From Marasmius tenuissimus (lineage: Eukaryota > Basidiomycota > Agaricomycetes > Agaricales > Marasmiaceae), in NCBI GenBank assembly GCA_029532415.1, contig JAQOTA010000008.1, positions 310,001 to 374,000 on the forward strand: a DNA stretch of 64,000 nt. The letters are read 5' to 3'. Under the pieces are notes generated by a model that was given only the letters and a program-made list of their open reading frames with translations, did no database searches and was not told the origin of the DNA. The translations under genes and the position numbers were made by a program. This document shows positions 22,357 through 34,944 of the stretch, in pieces (position 1 is the stretch's first letter; every line of letters starts with the position of its first letter).

Positions 22357-22921
22357 TTACAGAGTTAGTCGGAGACGTCGACTGTCGGCACTATGCCGAA
22401 TCCATCGGCAGACCGGGATGTCCCAAGCGTGAAGTGCACTTCGGCATTTTCGGCCCGAGATCTCCTCTTGCAAATGCTCTGCACTACCTCGTTCACCACG
22501 ACCAACGACCTTGTCTCCCCACCTATTTTTTTTTACTCTGGCCTTCATATGCTTCGCTGCGCTGGGCCTTGTAGTACCGTTCTCTTACCTGTAATATCGT
22601 TCAATCTCAAAAATCCTGGCGCTATTATCTCGGAGACTGTATGGTCCTACTTGTCGATTGGCGATCGTACCGTGATTGTGGTTGTCTGAGCTACCTGTAA
22701 CTTGTCGAATTTGAATAGATTCGAGTGGTCCCGTTCTTTCTGAGCCTGCGCCAAGTGAGATACTTACAGAGTATACTGTATACGCTGGCAGAACACCCCC
22801 GGGTAACGGTGAAGCGCGATAATCTCGGTCCGTAGACGGACTTGGAACTGGAATCACTTTCCAATTGCTCCCTTGCTTCACCAAGCTCGCAAGTCGTCAC
22901 AGTACTGGTACGTGTATTCAA
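22357..22921 (-). CDS. Possible small multi-exon gene, unknown
   Basis: The minus strand has an open stretch containing QGSNWKVIPVPSPSTDRDYR and LPGGVLPAYTVYS followed by a GTAAGT donor. A downstream open stretch reads GTIANRQVGPYSLRDNSARI and FEIERYY before a GTAAGA donor, then a basic tail (KARVKKNRWGDKVVG). The exon joins in between are ambiguous (two candidate short introns) and no start was fixed. It lies between the two membrane-protein paralogues. No family recognised; it may be a remnant. Confidence 0.3.
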
Positions 22922-23215
22922 ACAGAGAAGCAGAGTTTCGTCACCCTATTTCAAAATCGATCGCTGTTATCAGAATTAGGTTCTCCAGGATCTCGCGGGG
23001 ACGAGGGGTATATTAGGTCCTGGGTCCTTAACTGGGATTGCGACCATCCCAGTGGTCTATACCTTTGTCTCGATCGTAGCTCGCGAGACACCCGGTCTAC
23101 TGTTGTAATGTAGAGAGGGAACAAGTCTGGAATATGAATCGAACAACAATAGAAGGAGATAGTGATACCAGTACTAGGTCAACGGGTCTAGGAATTGTCA
23201 AGCCCCCCTATGGGG

Positions 23216-24864
23216 CTAATCTCCCATGATCTCCACACTCTTCGACGCGCATTTCAAGTCAGGCCTCGCGGGACCAGTCTCCGGGCTAACAGCATAGTGT
23301 TCCGGGCCATTCGGCAAGCTAGTCGAGCGATGATGGTCTTTCGGGTAACGTAGAACCTCAATGACTTCGTCATCCGAGATGACATGACGACTGAAATTCT
23401 CCGAGTTGACTGCTGCTCGCCTGAAGCGCATGGATTCGAGAGGTCTGGTTTCACCCCTTGCATTTGGGACTGGAATTTCAGGCGGGCCGTTCGTCGTGTT
23501 TCTTGGGAATACTGTGTTCTCTAGTGTTTTTCCGTGGCTAACTAGAAGCAGGACGACCATTGGGTACATTCCCTGTGCGTCAGATATTCAATTTCCGGCT
23601 CAAGTTACAATTGAGGAGAGTAGATGCTACTTACCGCGATTTGAGTGTTCATAGGCGTGTATATGTCGCCGAGCGTGCCGACAGGAAGTCGAATGACTGT
23701 TGTGATCAAGACCGTAATCTGGTCAATACGCAATGCTCTGAGTTTTGAGAAACATGGCAGAGGTCACAGAGATAAACGCACTCCGGAAAAACAGTAGAGC
23801 AGTCCCGACTCAACCAGGATGGCCATGATTTTTTCTCCTCTGGTCCTTCGGCTCTTAAGGGCGCTAAAGTCAAATTTTATCCACTTTCGAAAGCGCCTTG
23901 CAGAAATGTCAAATCGTACGGCTCGGAACCCAACAGCTTGATTTCATCCGCGTCGAGGAGACTCACCAGGCCTTCACTGCGATGACAGCTGTTGCTGAGA
24001 TATTCAGCAACAATGAGAACACCAGGTTTGCGACCTGGAGAATGTCGATTGCCCGGGTCAATGATTTGATTCGGGCTTCCGTCGTGGTTGCATCCTGGTG
24101 AGGAATGCTTTGGATGGTAATCCGAACGATGATCGTGGCGCTAATAGACACTGCAATATCACCACGTGAGCGAGTCAGGAAACGAGCATTCCAACAATAT
24201 GAAAGGTACGTACAGAAGGCGCAGCACAAGAAAAACAGCGGAATGTAGAGGGTTCGCCGGAAATCTGCGCTGCACAGGATCCATGCCCTCCAAAAGACGA
24301 CAGCATCGGTGAGCGCATACTGAATAGAAGGTATACTTGTAAAACGGGACCACTGTAATATAGTCTTACTACTGACGTTGATCAAGACGAAAGCTCCTGA
24401 AATTAACTCAGCGTGAGTAGCCCAATTAGTGATGGTTGGAGGTGGTTGGTGCCCGATGAGGTTCACTGATATCAACCGGACGAGACCAATGGTCTTTGAA
24501 ACCCAGAAAATTGCCGAGACGAAGAACATGAACATCGAGATCAAAAGCAATGTTTTCCGAACCCCGTTTTTGAATCCTGTAGTGCTAAAGCCACTCGCTT
24601 AGGTGTTAACTGTACAGCGGTCAAGCGTTATTTGGCTCACAGCATGAAGTATGTAGAGTAAATTGTTAAGCTTGCGTAGATTCCTAAGCGTTGAGCTAGT
24701 AAGACCTGAAACTCTAAGTTGGAAGGAGTGATTCACGCACCAAAGAAGAACGTTTGGCATAGCAAGCCAATGGTATGATATAGAATAACTGTCGCTATAC
24801 CAGGATAGAACCAATCCGGCGGTGATCCCAGAGGTTGAGTACTGCTAGCGAGGACAGGTCCCAT
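23216..24864 (-). CDS. Fungal multi-pass (probably 7-TM) membrane protein, intact paralogue
   Basis: ATG at 24864; exon 1 (to about 24738) ends in QTFFFG before GTGCGT. Further exons encode hydrophobic segments: GIYASLTIYSTYFML, LLLISMFMFFVSAIFW, HAELISGAFVLIN, then YALTDAVVFWRAWILC, RTLYIPLFFLCCAFC, VFSLLLNISATAVIAVKAW, MAILVESGLLYC, and MYPMVVLLLVSHG near the C-terminus. The tail is hydrophilic and ends at 23216. Introns have donors such as GTCAGT, GTACGT and GTGAGT and are about 50 nt. The D-x-V-V-x-W-R-x-W motif and the layout match a large family of uncharacterised membrane proteins that I know from Agaricomycetes; some members are receptor-like, but ligand and role are unknown. Exact borders of two middle exons are uncertain. 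Confidence 0.65.
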
Positions 24865-27139
24865 AGTGGGAAAACAGGAGGCGAGTCGTTTTCTTCCATC
24901 ACGTTCTGTAAGGACTCACCTTTAAGTTTTTCTATCTGTATCCGAGCCAGTGCACCCGTCACATTGCCAGCGTGATGCTTAACAGCGGTTCCTGAAAATA
25001 ACCATATGACCCCTTACCAATGCTGTAGTATCAAATTTCAAAGCGTCGAGTGTGATGGACAATGGGCAAAGTCCTTTGGCGAAATGGTACGTCCACACAT
25101 CCGCACGTCTATAGTTGCAAAAGAAGACACTCACGACATACGATTATGCTCAAAGCATTTTTGACGGTCTCAGATGCAGGGAATCGTGTCAGAAGCCAGC
25201 TGATTAGTCTGGAGTATTCTCACAGAATTATTCGCCGGGGATCAAGATCTTGAACATGACCTAATGGATCAGAGAATAATACATGAAACGCCTGCAAGTC
25301 AAACGGTGCCACGCCCCAGTGGTTTCACGAATTACAATAACGGAGAGTATGATTGGCCCCGGAGGGTTGATCAAGATGTCTTTCGATATGATGCCTATTC
25401 TATACCGAGACCGGTTGTCTCACGAAACACTTGAGTTAGGCTAAATTTGAACCCTGCCGGGCAAGGACAGCTGGTAAAGCTAGATACCTGGGATCTTCGG
25501 CATCATGTTAAGGTGGGCCTCCGAGTCAGTCTCAAAGTTCTTGCATTATAGCAACTCGGACATACTTTTTCAATCTAATAGGCCATCGAAGGATGAATCC
25601 GAGCAAAGAGCAAGGTGCCAAAATGTATTCTGTACATTCTGCGTCGCTCTGAATTGATGAGTGCGACTCGTTCTTGAACGGCAATAATATAGGGAATCAA
25701 AAGCAAAATAGTAATAGATCGTGTGATATGTAATTAAGCGCGCTGCAGGCTCAACTTGACATGATACTAATGATCTGGGACCGGTTTGACGCTGGTGCCG
25801 CCTATATAAATATCTCCGGACGCTCAGTTCATCCCTTTTGAATAGGTGTTGGCGTAGGTTGATAGTTAAGCTGGGTATTCAAGGTACGTACCTCTCGAGC
25901 TCTTACTCATGTACCACTCTTGCGATCGCCCATGGTTCATGTTTGTGATTGGTATCCAGCAGAGCACCGTTCGACGTACGCTGGGCTCGACGCGCCAATA
26001 AGCTGGCTCTGTTAGTTTAATATATCATCTGTGTTATTGTTTCCACATCTAGCCAGACGTTCTGTTTACCGACGGATAAAAGGCCGCCCTTTGATGCCCT
26101 GCTATCTTAATCGGTCTCACGTCGGAAGTCATTCTTATGCCAGACTCGATCTCTCCGCTCAAGAAAACCAATGCGAGTGCCCCTCGAGTATGTCAACATA
26201 TCCCCTCGGCTCCTGACTTGCTTGTGCCTCCACTGCCATCTTGTTTTCGATCCCTCAACAACCGTTCATGCTCGTTCATTTCCCCCCGGAGCTGGAGATG
26301 ACAATCACATGGCAGCGAGAGACTAGAGGGCCGCGGTGGTTTATGAGCAAATGCGTCTCGGACCTTCATCGGCCATCAGTGCTCTGGCTTTACTTCCCGA
26401 TTGTGCCCTATGCGCTCCCTGTCAGTCGCTGCAAGCAGTGTCACCTCTTTTTGTAACGTCCATCTCGGCCGCACCGACGACCAGACCTGAAAAATTCCAT
26501 TCTTGACACCGACTCCCTGGCTTGAGCCACACCTCTCATGTCTTCAGCGGCGGGATTGCCCACATCGACCGTGCGTTTTGCCATTCGTACTCTGATTGGG
26601 ATTCATGGTACCAAGTACACATATGAAGATCAGTAGGACTTAGATCAGCACTGGCGGAGCTGCTGGATCCGCGATTTGGACACTGATGCTCTGTAACGGC
26701 CCTCTAATTTGCTCAATCAAAATCAATAAAGTGTGCAGCTTAGGGCTCTTTTTGATTATTCTCGTAGGCTCAGAGCTTAGGACGAAGTCACATCTGAGTT
26801 TTAGACCGTGAGTCTATACATTCTTCACGGCTGGCTACCCCGCTAGTGGTATTGATGCCTCTGTATAAATCGTGACTCAGAGGGAAGTGATGTTGTAGCT
26901 TGACTCACATGAAAACTGCACTTGTAATCATTTTTGGACCACAGGCACTCACAAGAAGATCACCTTCGACTTGTGTTCTGTTCCCTCAAGCACTGCAATC
27001 CCCAACAGGAAGGACGGCTTCCTTCAATTTCGGATGCAAAAACATTCGTAGAATCGTATTATTGAACTGAAAGTAAACTTCAACGTTCTCGAGTTATGGC
27101 TTCCGTTTTATTTCTCAGTCGCTACAATCGTCGTGACTC
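24865..27139. other. Long stretch without a confident gene
   Basis: Frames at 26031-26216 and 26241-26456 (plus) follow a possible promoter at 25803 and have some coding character, but no splice-consistent model or family could be built. No repeat structure was seen. Confidence 0.35.
25803..25812 (+). promoter_or_regulatory. Candidate TATA box
   Basis: TATATAAATA in a GC-richer context, with a pyrimidine/CA start region some 25-40 bases downstream. It would drive a plus-strand transcript into 25.85-26.5 kb, where the coding content is unclear. Confidence 0.3.
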
Positions 27140-29751
27140 TCAAAGTCGACCCTCCTCTAGGGCGGGTGGGTACCGCTGCCCCCCTTGCTTAGCTAGAGTA
27201 TGGCAAAAAGTTCGAATATAATCCGAGGCTGTGCGCATCACGGATCGACGGGGCTTGTTGTCCTGGGCACATTGAGGTAATGCTGATGCTGGGATGGAAC
27301 TGTTCAGCACGTAGTGAGGCAAAGAGAACACCCAAACAGACCTATTTTGTGCATTAGTGCAACACACCATCCCCACAACCTTTCCGGTTATCTGGGATTG
27401 GGGGGTGATAATGCAAGAGTAGTCACTAAACCCGTGAGAACGGGACTGAGCTGGAGATTACAAAGGATCGTACCGGCTTCAATCTCATGTTGGCCAACTA
27501 CTTCGTGTGCTTCATCAAGGGTTTCTATATTGGTCGATGTATCATCGCCACCAAATCTATCCAGTTTCTGGTTGAAATAAGCTAAAGCTGTATGGTAGGC
27601 ACAGTTCAGTAGTTGATGTGATGGGAAACAATGGGAAAGACTCGCCTTCGCAATTTAGTGACCCGGCGGAGCTATCAGAGTCTTCCCCTTCGTCTAGTTC
27701 TTCGATCATGTTGATCCTCGGGTTGTGAGGATCACCTATATTTCTGGGCATGAACCTGACAATCTTTTTGAAGACTGGAGTCAAAGCAATGCTTACCATG
27801 AAATAACTCGGGATAGCCGTGTGCTTGTGTATATTGCCTTCCGTCCAGCGAGCATTTTTTTCTCTGCAGATGATCTCGAACCAATCCATATTGAATTTGG
27901 TCCCACGACGAACCAATCCACGTGAGGAATTCTAAGCGAGGAATACCATATGCTGCCCAGTCCTCTTCCTGAATGACACTATGTCCGTTCAGATCGGAGC
28001 ACCAGTAGAAAGAAGGATCGGGAAGTGGATAACGGACACAGTATAGGCTGTGAATCCTTTTGAGAGGAATAGCTGGAGCAAAAAGGTACACTGGAGCGGA
28101 TTTTGCAGGGTTGTGGTGGAAGGTGCCGACAAGGGAGAATCGAACACCATCAATGAGAACTTGACAGAAACATTTATCAGTGAGGGGATGATGTAAGATC
28201 ATGAAAAAGGTACCCAGATCTTCTTCGGGACCATGGCAGTCCCGGGAAAATGGGATAGATTGGCTGAGGTAGGCAGGGCGATGTTTGAGTGAACGCGGAT
28301 GGTGCAGAGAAAATGGAGGTTTATTCGGTTACAGTCGGTGTTCTGGAAGGAGAGATCCACGCGCGACGGGACTGGACAAGTCAGCCTAAGGGAATTGAAA
28401 TGGATGAATAGACATACTGGTGGTAGAGTAGCTGGCTTTAACATCAGCAGTATAACTCTGACAGTCCCACTCGGGGGAGGGGGAGGAGGGAAAGTAAGCG
28501 AGAATCTCGGGTTTGGTGCGGTCGACAACAGTCCCAAAAGTCAAATAACCATGTCGTGCAAAGTCTGACAGGTCTTTGACATGCCTCGTCTCTCCATATG
28601 ACGCAATGATGTCCAAGAAGTCACCGAATTGGTTCTCAAAACAGGCGACAATTTCATCGGCAACAAAGCGAGGACGGGTATCTTGGCGGAGTGGGGCCGG
28701 TGGATAGCAGAATGGGAGGAGAGAGATGTCGTCGTTTGGTGGCGAGATTGAAACAGAAGCCACGTCGTACTGCCAAGCGTGCGTTCTCGGGTTGAACGTC
28801 CAATGATTCCACTCCCGCAAAACCTGGTGTGCTATTATTAGATAGTTGGCGCTATAAATCACTTACTTACCGGAATCGTCAAAGTGTCATCGTTGTCTAA
28901 AGCAATAAATGAGGTATCCTAAAGCTTCCCCAATCAACAAAGGTCAAATTCAAAAGGCCAAACACACCTGCGTATACCAAAGGTAGTAATATACCATCAA
29001 CTTCTCTTCCGACTGAATTGGAGAGCATATTCTTCTCCATTTGCGAGTTCTACAACAGAAAATCACAACTCCTCACCCAAACCTGGCTAAAGGGAAACCC
29101 TACCATCATGAACAATAAATATTGGTCGCTCTGACCACCCCAAACCAAACAGTTGAGGGAACATCGGTGATCTGGTAAAGAGAGGTTCAGGGATTCCTTA
29201 GTGGCCGACATTGATCTGAGATACCGTCGAGACGTCAACTCCCGGCACAATCCTTCCACTATCTACAGTGCATGGTGAGTTATGACTTATCCCGCATGTC
29301 AGATCCTCTCAAAACACACTCACTGTCCTCATATCTTCCGCTTGACCCTCGTTCATTGCCTCAACTGATACAGTGGTAAATCCTCCCGGGAGTCCTAGGA
29401 TTTCAACATGCTGCACATTCTTTCGAATTGCGACTGTCTTGCATTGCGATTGCTGCAGTTCTCTAGAAATCGATCCTCGCCCTTGAGCTTCCATAGTAAC
29501 GTCCAGGATCTCTGAAGACACATCCCTCCGAACGACAATATCGCCAATGGGTATCTTTCGGTACATATTTCCGGACTAGGTGTGGCATTATTAATGGATA
29601 CCAACTGCAAGTACATGCGCACCAATTTCACCCACGGGGACTCTCTCCCCGTATTGTTGAAGACATATTGGTCTCTACCGGCAATTTCAACAACGGCCCG
29701 ATCACCAATTTTAACATTGCTCGCGTTTGAGAGGAGGCTGATTTCAGCCAT
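27140..29751 (-). pseudogene. Family P copy P1, two frameshifts
   Basis: Exons align with the P2 model: exon 1 29623-29751 (ATG, 43 codons), 2 29324-29575, 3 29225-29262, 4 29104-29171, 5 28968-29049. Large exons 7 and 8 follow, then a tail exon ending at 27140. Exon 5 is 82 nt where P2, P3 and P4 have 83, which puts a TGA in frame after FSRKRS. Exon 8 has CCATTTTC where P2 has CCACTTTTC, a second one-base loss after RINLH. An apparent TAA near 29211 is not a lesion, because it lies inside intron 3. The rest is well conserved (LGWSERPIF, WTFNPRTHAWQYDV, WAAYGIPRLEFLTW). It is recently decayed; assembly error at both sites is the alternative. Confidence 0.75.
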
Positions 29752-31110
29752 TTCGGCGGAGTCAGATACGAGCGAGTAATAAGTACTGTGGGAAGAGACA
29801 AGGAGAGAGAGGGTAATATGGCGAGTATAGTTGATGGTGGGAGAGAGCAAGATGCAGAACACTCGCTGTGAGGACATATGTTGAATCTATGGCACAGTGG
29901 CAATGTCATACTGTCGTTGCATGATGTGATGAGTCTCACGCGGAATGGCATCTCCGGGCGTATAGCTGGAGTGAGAATAGCAGATGTGCTTTTGGAAGGG
30001 GAGAATTGAGAATTGGGCAGTGCCCGTCCATTGTTTACGAAAGGTCATTCATGGAAGTTTGATAGATCTGACCGTACCACCAAAACACTCTATTCAGTCT
30101 ATTGGTATCGAGAATTGGAAAAATTCCCATACCATATCCCTACCTCGGTACAACCAATCAGGGAGTACGATTCTAGTATGCTTGGGAGCGACTTCACGTC
30201 TCAGGCTCAGCCCTCATCAGATACACGAGTCATGACAAGGTACATCTCTAGGCATCGGGAGCCGGACCTCGCCACTGTTGTTCACTGTTTTCCGTGTAGG
30301 CATCACCAATGCCAGGCAGATAAATGTGGCACACTGCCCATGATTTCCCTCTATCATACCTCAGATCAAAATAGTAGGATCTTGCCAATGCCGAATGAAC
30401 TCGCACGATTTGGCTCAATGGTGAGAGCTGTTGAAGGTTGTGTTTTGGGGGTACTGAGAACCTGGATGGTGATGACAGTGGTAAAGCATTGGAATGAATT
30501 GACCGTGCATCGCGGATTACCCTCCAAACCCTCATTCAGTCCGGTACTCCGCTTGATCTGATACTCGATCATGCGTGGTCTTCAGCCAGTAAGTTCCGTT
30601 CAGGATTGATACTGCAGCCTACCATGTGATACTGGAAAGTTGTATTTCTCAGGCTTCCGACACTACTTAAAGAACATTGAGGACAATCCGTCAGTTGCTG
30701 GCTCATTGAACGTAGGTATTAGTGTGTCATGGATCAGAATCCGGGGTTCACATAGTTGAGGGAATGCAGACTTGGAAGTAATGATACATCCATAGCTCAG
30801 TTGACCTCATGAAAGTCCATAGACTCGCAAGAATGGATAAAGACCAGGCGGTTAGTCGGGAGCCAAATTCAAGGAAGACAAACTCTTTTACTCAATACCG
30901 AGAGACCACACCCACAATAGTCTCGGGTGTGCTCCCTCCGAGCCAACCTTGAGTATGATAGTAGAAATGGAGTAAGGACCAGTCCTTGAGAGTTGGAGTG
31001 GAATAAACAAAGAGTATCAGGTCGGATAATCCTGATGGCGGTACGATCGCACTTTCAAGTGGAAAATTGAATCAACACAGATCAACTTGGAAACTTTGCA
31101 TCTTTTCTTT
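29752..31110. other. Duplicated upstream block of P1
   Basis: Related sequence occurs upstream of P2 (about 38.9-40.3 kb) and, more weakly, of P3 and P4. It would hold the 5' UTR and promoter of P1 and the promoter of a divergent plus-strand transcript. An open 182-codon frame at 30013-30561 is not kept in the P2 block and is probably not a gene. Confidence 0.5.
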
Positions 31111-31118
31111 TCTTCCAC

Positions 31119-31350
31119 CATGTTTAGTGTTTTGGGCTACCATCTTAAACTTTTTTTCACTTCAACGCAATGATTTCGACTAGCACTCATTTTACTCAGA
31201 ATTATGCATTGTCCAGGTATCTGTTTCTTAGCCACGCAAGGTCAGAATTTCCTCCTGAGTGTGGAGTGTCACCTGGGAATCCCGAATGTGGGGAAGCTTG
31301 TCCCTTTTGTGCATTCAAGGTGCTCGCAAATACACATTATTTTCCACCGT
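31119..31350 (+). pseudogene. Relic of short divergent gene next to P1
   Basis: ATG at 31119 in the context CCACC occupies the same position as the ATGs at 40293 (P2 block) and 60641 (P4 block), after a shared upstream motif (TTGGAAACTTTGCATC here). The reading soon hits a stop, while ACTCATTTTACTCAG and TCCAGGTATC further on match the P4 partner gene. It looks like a degenerate copy. Nothing further is identifiable to 32.3 kb. Confidence 0.3.
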
Positions 31351-32336
31351 AAGCATCTCTCTGTAGCTTAGAGACAGTCCATGAACGAATGATTCAGTTT
31401 CTGGACGCTAATAGAGATCTTGTTGATCAAACACAAGACCGGAGCTGATACACAGTGCATTCTGTATGTTTCCTTGTCTGGATCACTCCTTCTGATCCTC
31501 TCACTCAATCTACCCAGAAGATTATGCTTAAGTTTACTGGTAATCAAGCAAAAAAATTAAGTGGGATGCACATCTTCAAGGTCTCACTCCGTTGACTTTC
31601 GACCCCGTATATTGAGCTTACCGGGTATCATTCATTTGACTCCACTATGCCACCACTTAATTGCTCGACTCGAGCACATCACAACAATTTTGAGGGTCAT
31701 GCAGTTTGGGTAGAACGCAATCTCAGTACCCATACGCGTCGTGATATAGGTGTGCTCGTCCAAACAGATTGGAAGACTGAGGGTGTAAGGCGCCCTATGT
31801 TTCTCACCAGAGTCGCAAGTGTTGACCTCTGTCTATTCTATAAAATAGGCGAGGTACGGCGTACAGGCGACGGCGAAGGTAATGAAGGTAAAAAGAGGTA
31901 ACTAATAGTAAATAGAAAGTATGGCGTGCGGCATACGGCATATGGGTACTCTAAGAGCCGGAGGCGTTACAGAGGGTTTGTATATCAAGTGAAGTATAGG
32001 AGAAGCGTTCCTCTGCAAAGGAATACATGTGCTGTACATGGATCAGGTCGGTGCGTGTCTCAAAGGTCTATGCAGCTTGGTGGAGAGCAAATTCGACTGA
32101 GAAGTGGGCTTGCTCATGATTTGGTTCATAGCTAGTCCCAACCCTCAGGGAATCAGCCGAACCCAAATACGGAGGAAAATCTTGAAGTGACGCAAAAATT
32201 CGACTTCGGCTAGCATTTGCTTTACGGTATGGAATATTTTTATTTTAGGTATGCACACCTTTGATATCGTAAGTATCCAGCGAGTTAGGCGGGTCTAGTC
32301 TGAGACGTACTGGGGTTACAGATTTGTTTCTCAGGA

Positions 32337-34046
32337 TCACAGGGCAAAACTATCATAATCTGCTCCGGGGAAGTGCGCATAGGGGCCTTCCATGCCATTG
32401 ACGAACGGATCCCTGAATTTCCACTCGATCTCGATGCCGAGTTCCTTTGATTCCACCAATGCTTGAGCCGATGTTACGAGCTCGGTCGTTTTCTTCGATT
32501 GTATGTCCCCAAAATCAACCACAAACGACTTGAGCTTAGTGAACCTGGCGCGTGACTCGATAAGATCTATCAAGGTAGAGGCTCGTCGTGGATGAAAGTG
32601 TCGGAGAATCAGGTGCTCGATGTTGGGGCACCGAACCAACTCTTCAGAAGCCATGAGTGTTGGTACAACTTCGGGATCCAGATGGATCGAGCTAGGCTCA
32701 TTTGCATTCGAGTACGTGATCAATGATGACCGGCTGAGAGACAGTGTAGTTAACAATGTCAAATGATCGAGAGTCGTCTGTAAGTTGGTTCCGTAGGACA
32801 TCTGGAGCTCCAGACTCTTCAGTGCGCACCCGGACCGTGTTATGAGACCGTCAAAAGGAAGAGGACGATCCCTGTCTGGCCTGGTACCGAAAACTGAATA
32901 CGAAAGGGAGAGGTGGGTCAAGACGGGAGTGGTGATAGTCTCAAAGACATCAACGACGATAGATTGGAATGTCTCGTCAACGTAACCGTCAAATGTGATC
33001 GCTAACTTGTGTAGGCGGCTCCATTCTTGATGATGCGCAACTAACTCGCTCAACTGGGATTGCTGAGAGAAGCCGATAGAGAAGAGAAGGATGCAATCCA
33101 AGAGGAGTGGGCTCGATTCCACGACTCTTTGCACGAATGGTGCACATTCGGAAAGGCCGATGTGTGTCTGTATTTCTAGGAGGTGTAGGTGCCCCCAACG
33201 AACTGGAAGAGTGAGGCCGGTATCTGGGTTAATGGTAGTCCGAAGCTTGCGCAGCGAGAGGGAGTTCCCGACTGTTTCGAAGAACGCTGATGATGTTTGT
33301 GAACGGGGGAGCATTCGGTGGGCCTGTGGTCCAACATCGCTAAACGCTACCAGTAGTGGTAGGTCTTCTGGGGATATGCTTTGGAATCGAGACACTGCGG
33401 ACGGTATTATATTGAAGAGCGAAAGTGTCCTCCACCGCCTGCAATAATCTGCAATAATCCCAATGCAGTTCGAGTAAGACTCGGCTTTGGAACCAATTTG
33501 ATCGAGGGGAATATTCATAACCAACGAAAGGTTGAGGGGCAGCGTTCCAGACCTCTCTAACCACAACCTGAGCCCTTCTCTACGACATTCAAGCAAAGAT
33601 ACGAGATCTTCGCCCTCAATAGTGATAGATGGGCTTGGGAGAGCCAGATGAAGAGAACTCCAAAGCCGTGGAGTCTTCAAAGCGATATTACGCCATGAGC
33701 GACAAATGACTGTGAAGATAAGTGGTGCCTCTGACAACTTGCGCACAGGAAGATGCTTGTCGGGCAGACACCGCACAAATACTTCCCCCCATAGTTCACC
33801 GGGTAGCCTTCGAAATGGTGACAACAGCCTTTGATGCCGACCTACAAACTGCTGTAGCTCGTCTCGCCGTGCCTGCAGACGGCTGATCTCTTCGTCAATT
33901 CTCCTAATCTCTTCCTCTGGATCATGTATGAGGGAGCGAATTTCGATAATTTCTTCCTTAGATGGTGCATAATTTGTCCCACAGATGTCGGCAAAGCGAG
34001 TTGACGATGGTGAGCCATGGCCCTGATACTGGCCCATCATAGCCAT
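32337..34046 (-). CDS. F-box protein with leucine-rich C-terminal region
   Basis: A single-exon frame of 569 aa from the ATG at 34046. The open frame runs further upstream, but a CACAG acceptor-like site just before and the paralogue's start point support 34046 as the start. Residues ~35-75 form a charged coiled coil (EEEIRRIDEEISRLQARRDE). The F-box follows (~80-140) with LSPFRRLPGELWGEVFVRCL, ICRSWRNIA and TPRLWSSL. The remainder is an irregular LRR-like region (LHKLAI, LTHLSLSYS, LKSLELQMS, LTTLSLSRS, IEHLILRHF). Known of the family: F-box proteins recruit targets to SCF ubiquitin ligases, and this coiled-coil plus F-box type is hugely expanded in Agaricomycetes. The target is unknown. It lies on the same strand as its P neighbours. 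Confidence 0.85.
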   Translation of the reverse strand: MAMMGQYQGHGSPSSTRFADICGTNYAPSKEEIIEIRSLIHDPEEEIRRIDEEISRLQARRDELQQFVGRHQRLLSPFRRLPGELWGEVFVRCLPDKHLPVRKLSEAPLIFTVICRSWRNIALKTPRLWSSLHLALPSPSITIEGEDLVSLLECRREGLRLWLERSGTLPLNLSLVMNIPLDQIGSKAESYSNCIGIIADYCRRWRTLSLFNIIPSAVSRFQSISPEDLPLLVAFSDVGPQAHRMLPRSQTSSAFFETVGNSLSLRKLRTTINPDTGLTLPVRWGHLHLLEIQTHIGLSECAPFVQRVVESSPLLLDCILLFSIGFSQQSQLSELVAHHQEWSRLHKLAITFDGYVDETFQSIVVDVFETITTPVLTHLSLSYSVFGTRPDRDRPLPFDGLITRSGCALKSLELQMSYGTNLQTTLDHLTLLTTLSLSRSSLITYSNANEPSSIHLDPEVVPTLMASEELVRCPNIEHLILRHFHPRRASTLIDLIESRARFTKLKSFVVDFGDIQSKKTTELVTSAQALVESKELGIEIEWKFRDPFVNGMEGPYAHFPGADYDSFAL

Positions 34047-34860
34047 TTTGAAGAATTTTCCTGTGACAAGAATAAGCACAGGACAAAATGAGTGGAGATA
34101 CGTTCGTACCAAAGGCTCCAAGGTAAGCTTCAATTCAGCGAAGGTCTCTATCGGTACGAGATTGGGATGGATGTTCAGGATAAAGACAACGTGCGAACGT
34201 AATAGCCTGACGCAGGACCCGAGTCACCACGAGGTGATGGGGCTTGGTTCCAGATCGCCTACTCAGTGCCTGATTTGGTGCGAAGTTCCGGCTCACGCGC
34301 CTCCAAAAGTTCCAATGACCCATCCGAGTTATCATCCTGTGGCCCCATGTGTCGAAAAGGTTTCATCGCCCCAGGATAATTCAATTATCACCAACCAGTC
34401 AGATACGCTCTTGGGTATGTACCAGAAGTGGCTGGGCTTGATAATATTCAGTAGCCGTACAGCGCTTTGAAGTTTGGAGGGAATGACATAGGAAAAGTGA
34501 TCTTGAAATGTGCGGATGAGGAGCTGAGAACCATGGCAACGGGCACTGACGATGACCTCAGTCTGATTGAAGTCTTTCTCTCGAAGAGACTTGGCTGGTC
34601 GTTGTTCGTGATGAAAGACCAAATCGCCCATCGGCGTTTCGGCAATTCCGGGCCTGAGCGACTCCAAGCGGAGATTAGAACAGATGCAACCACCGCGCCC
34701 GATTTGGGAACGGCGTCGTTTCTTTCCTTTCGCCATCTTGTTGCCCACTTTCTTAAGTCCTCTGCAGTGATTTCGATGACAATACGACGTGTGGATTCAT
34801 ATTCTCTCCTCCTGGCAGAATTGGACTTAGATTACCTGTCTTATTAGATCGAGAAACTTA
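34047..34860. other. Upstream region of F-box gene, partly duplicated
   Basis: Sequence around 34200-34340 resembles 44500-44620 upstream of the F-box pseudogene, so the duplication extends past the gene start. Opposing frames at 34332-34748 (minus) and 34467-34847 (plus) overlap each other. Neither has recognisable motifs, and at most one could be real. Confidence 0.4.
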
Positions 34861-34944
34861 CCTCATCACGCATTGTGCAAGCCCAGGAGGCAGGGCTGCT
34901 GCTCCACGGATCCAGGACGATCATTATTGCTAGAGGCCGTGTTG

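Noticed and set aside
29170..29225. In-frame TAA in P1 as a third disabling change
   Set aside because: The stop lies in a 53-54 nt segment bordered by GTATCT and ACCAG that is an intron in all copies; splicing it joins SSR-type residues to SPLFPQL-type residues in frame.
30013..30561. 182-codon plus-strand open frame as a gene
   Set aside because: The homologous block upstream of P2 (39.2-39.7 kb) is broken by stops in this frame, and no motif or splice support exists.
34332..34847. Overlapping opposite-strand frames upstream of the F-box gene as two genes
   Set aside because: They overlap almost completely on opposite strands, have no recognised motifs, and no splice model favours either.
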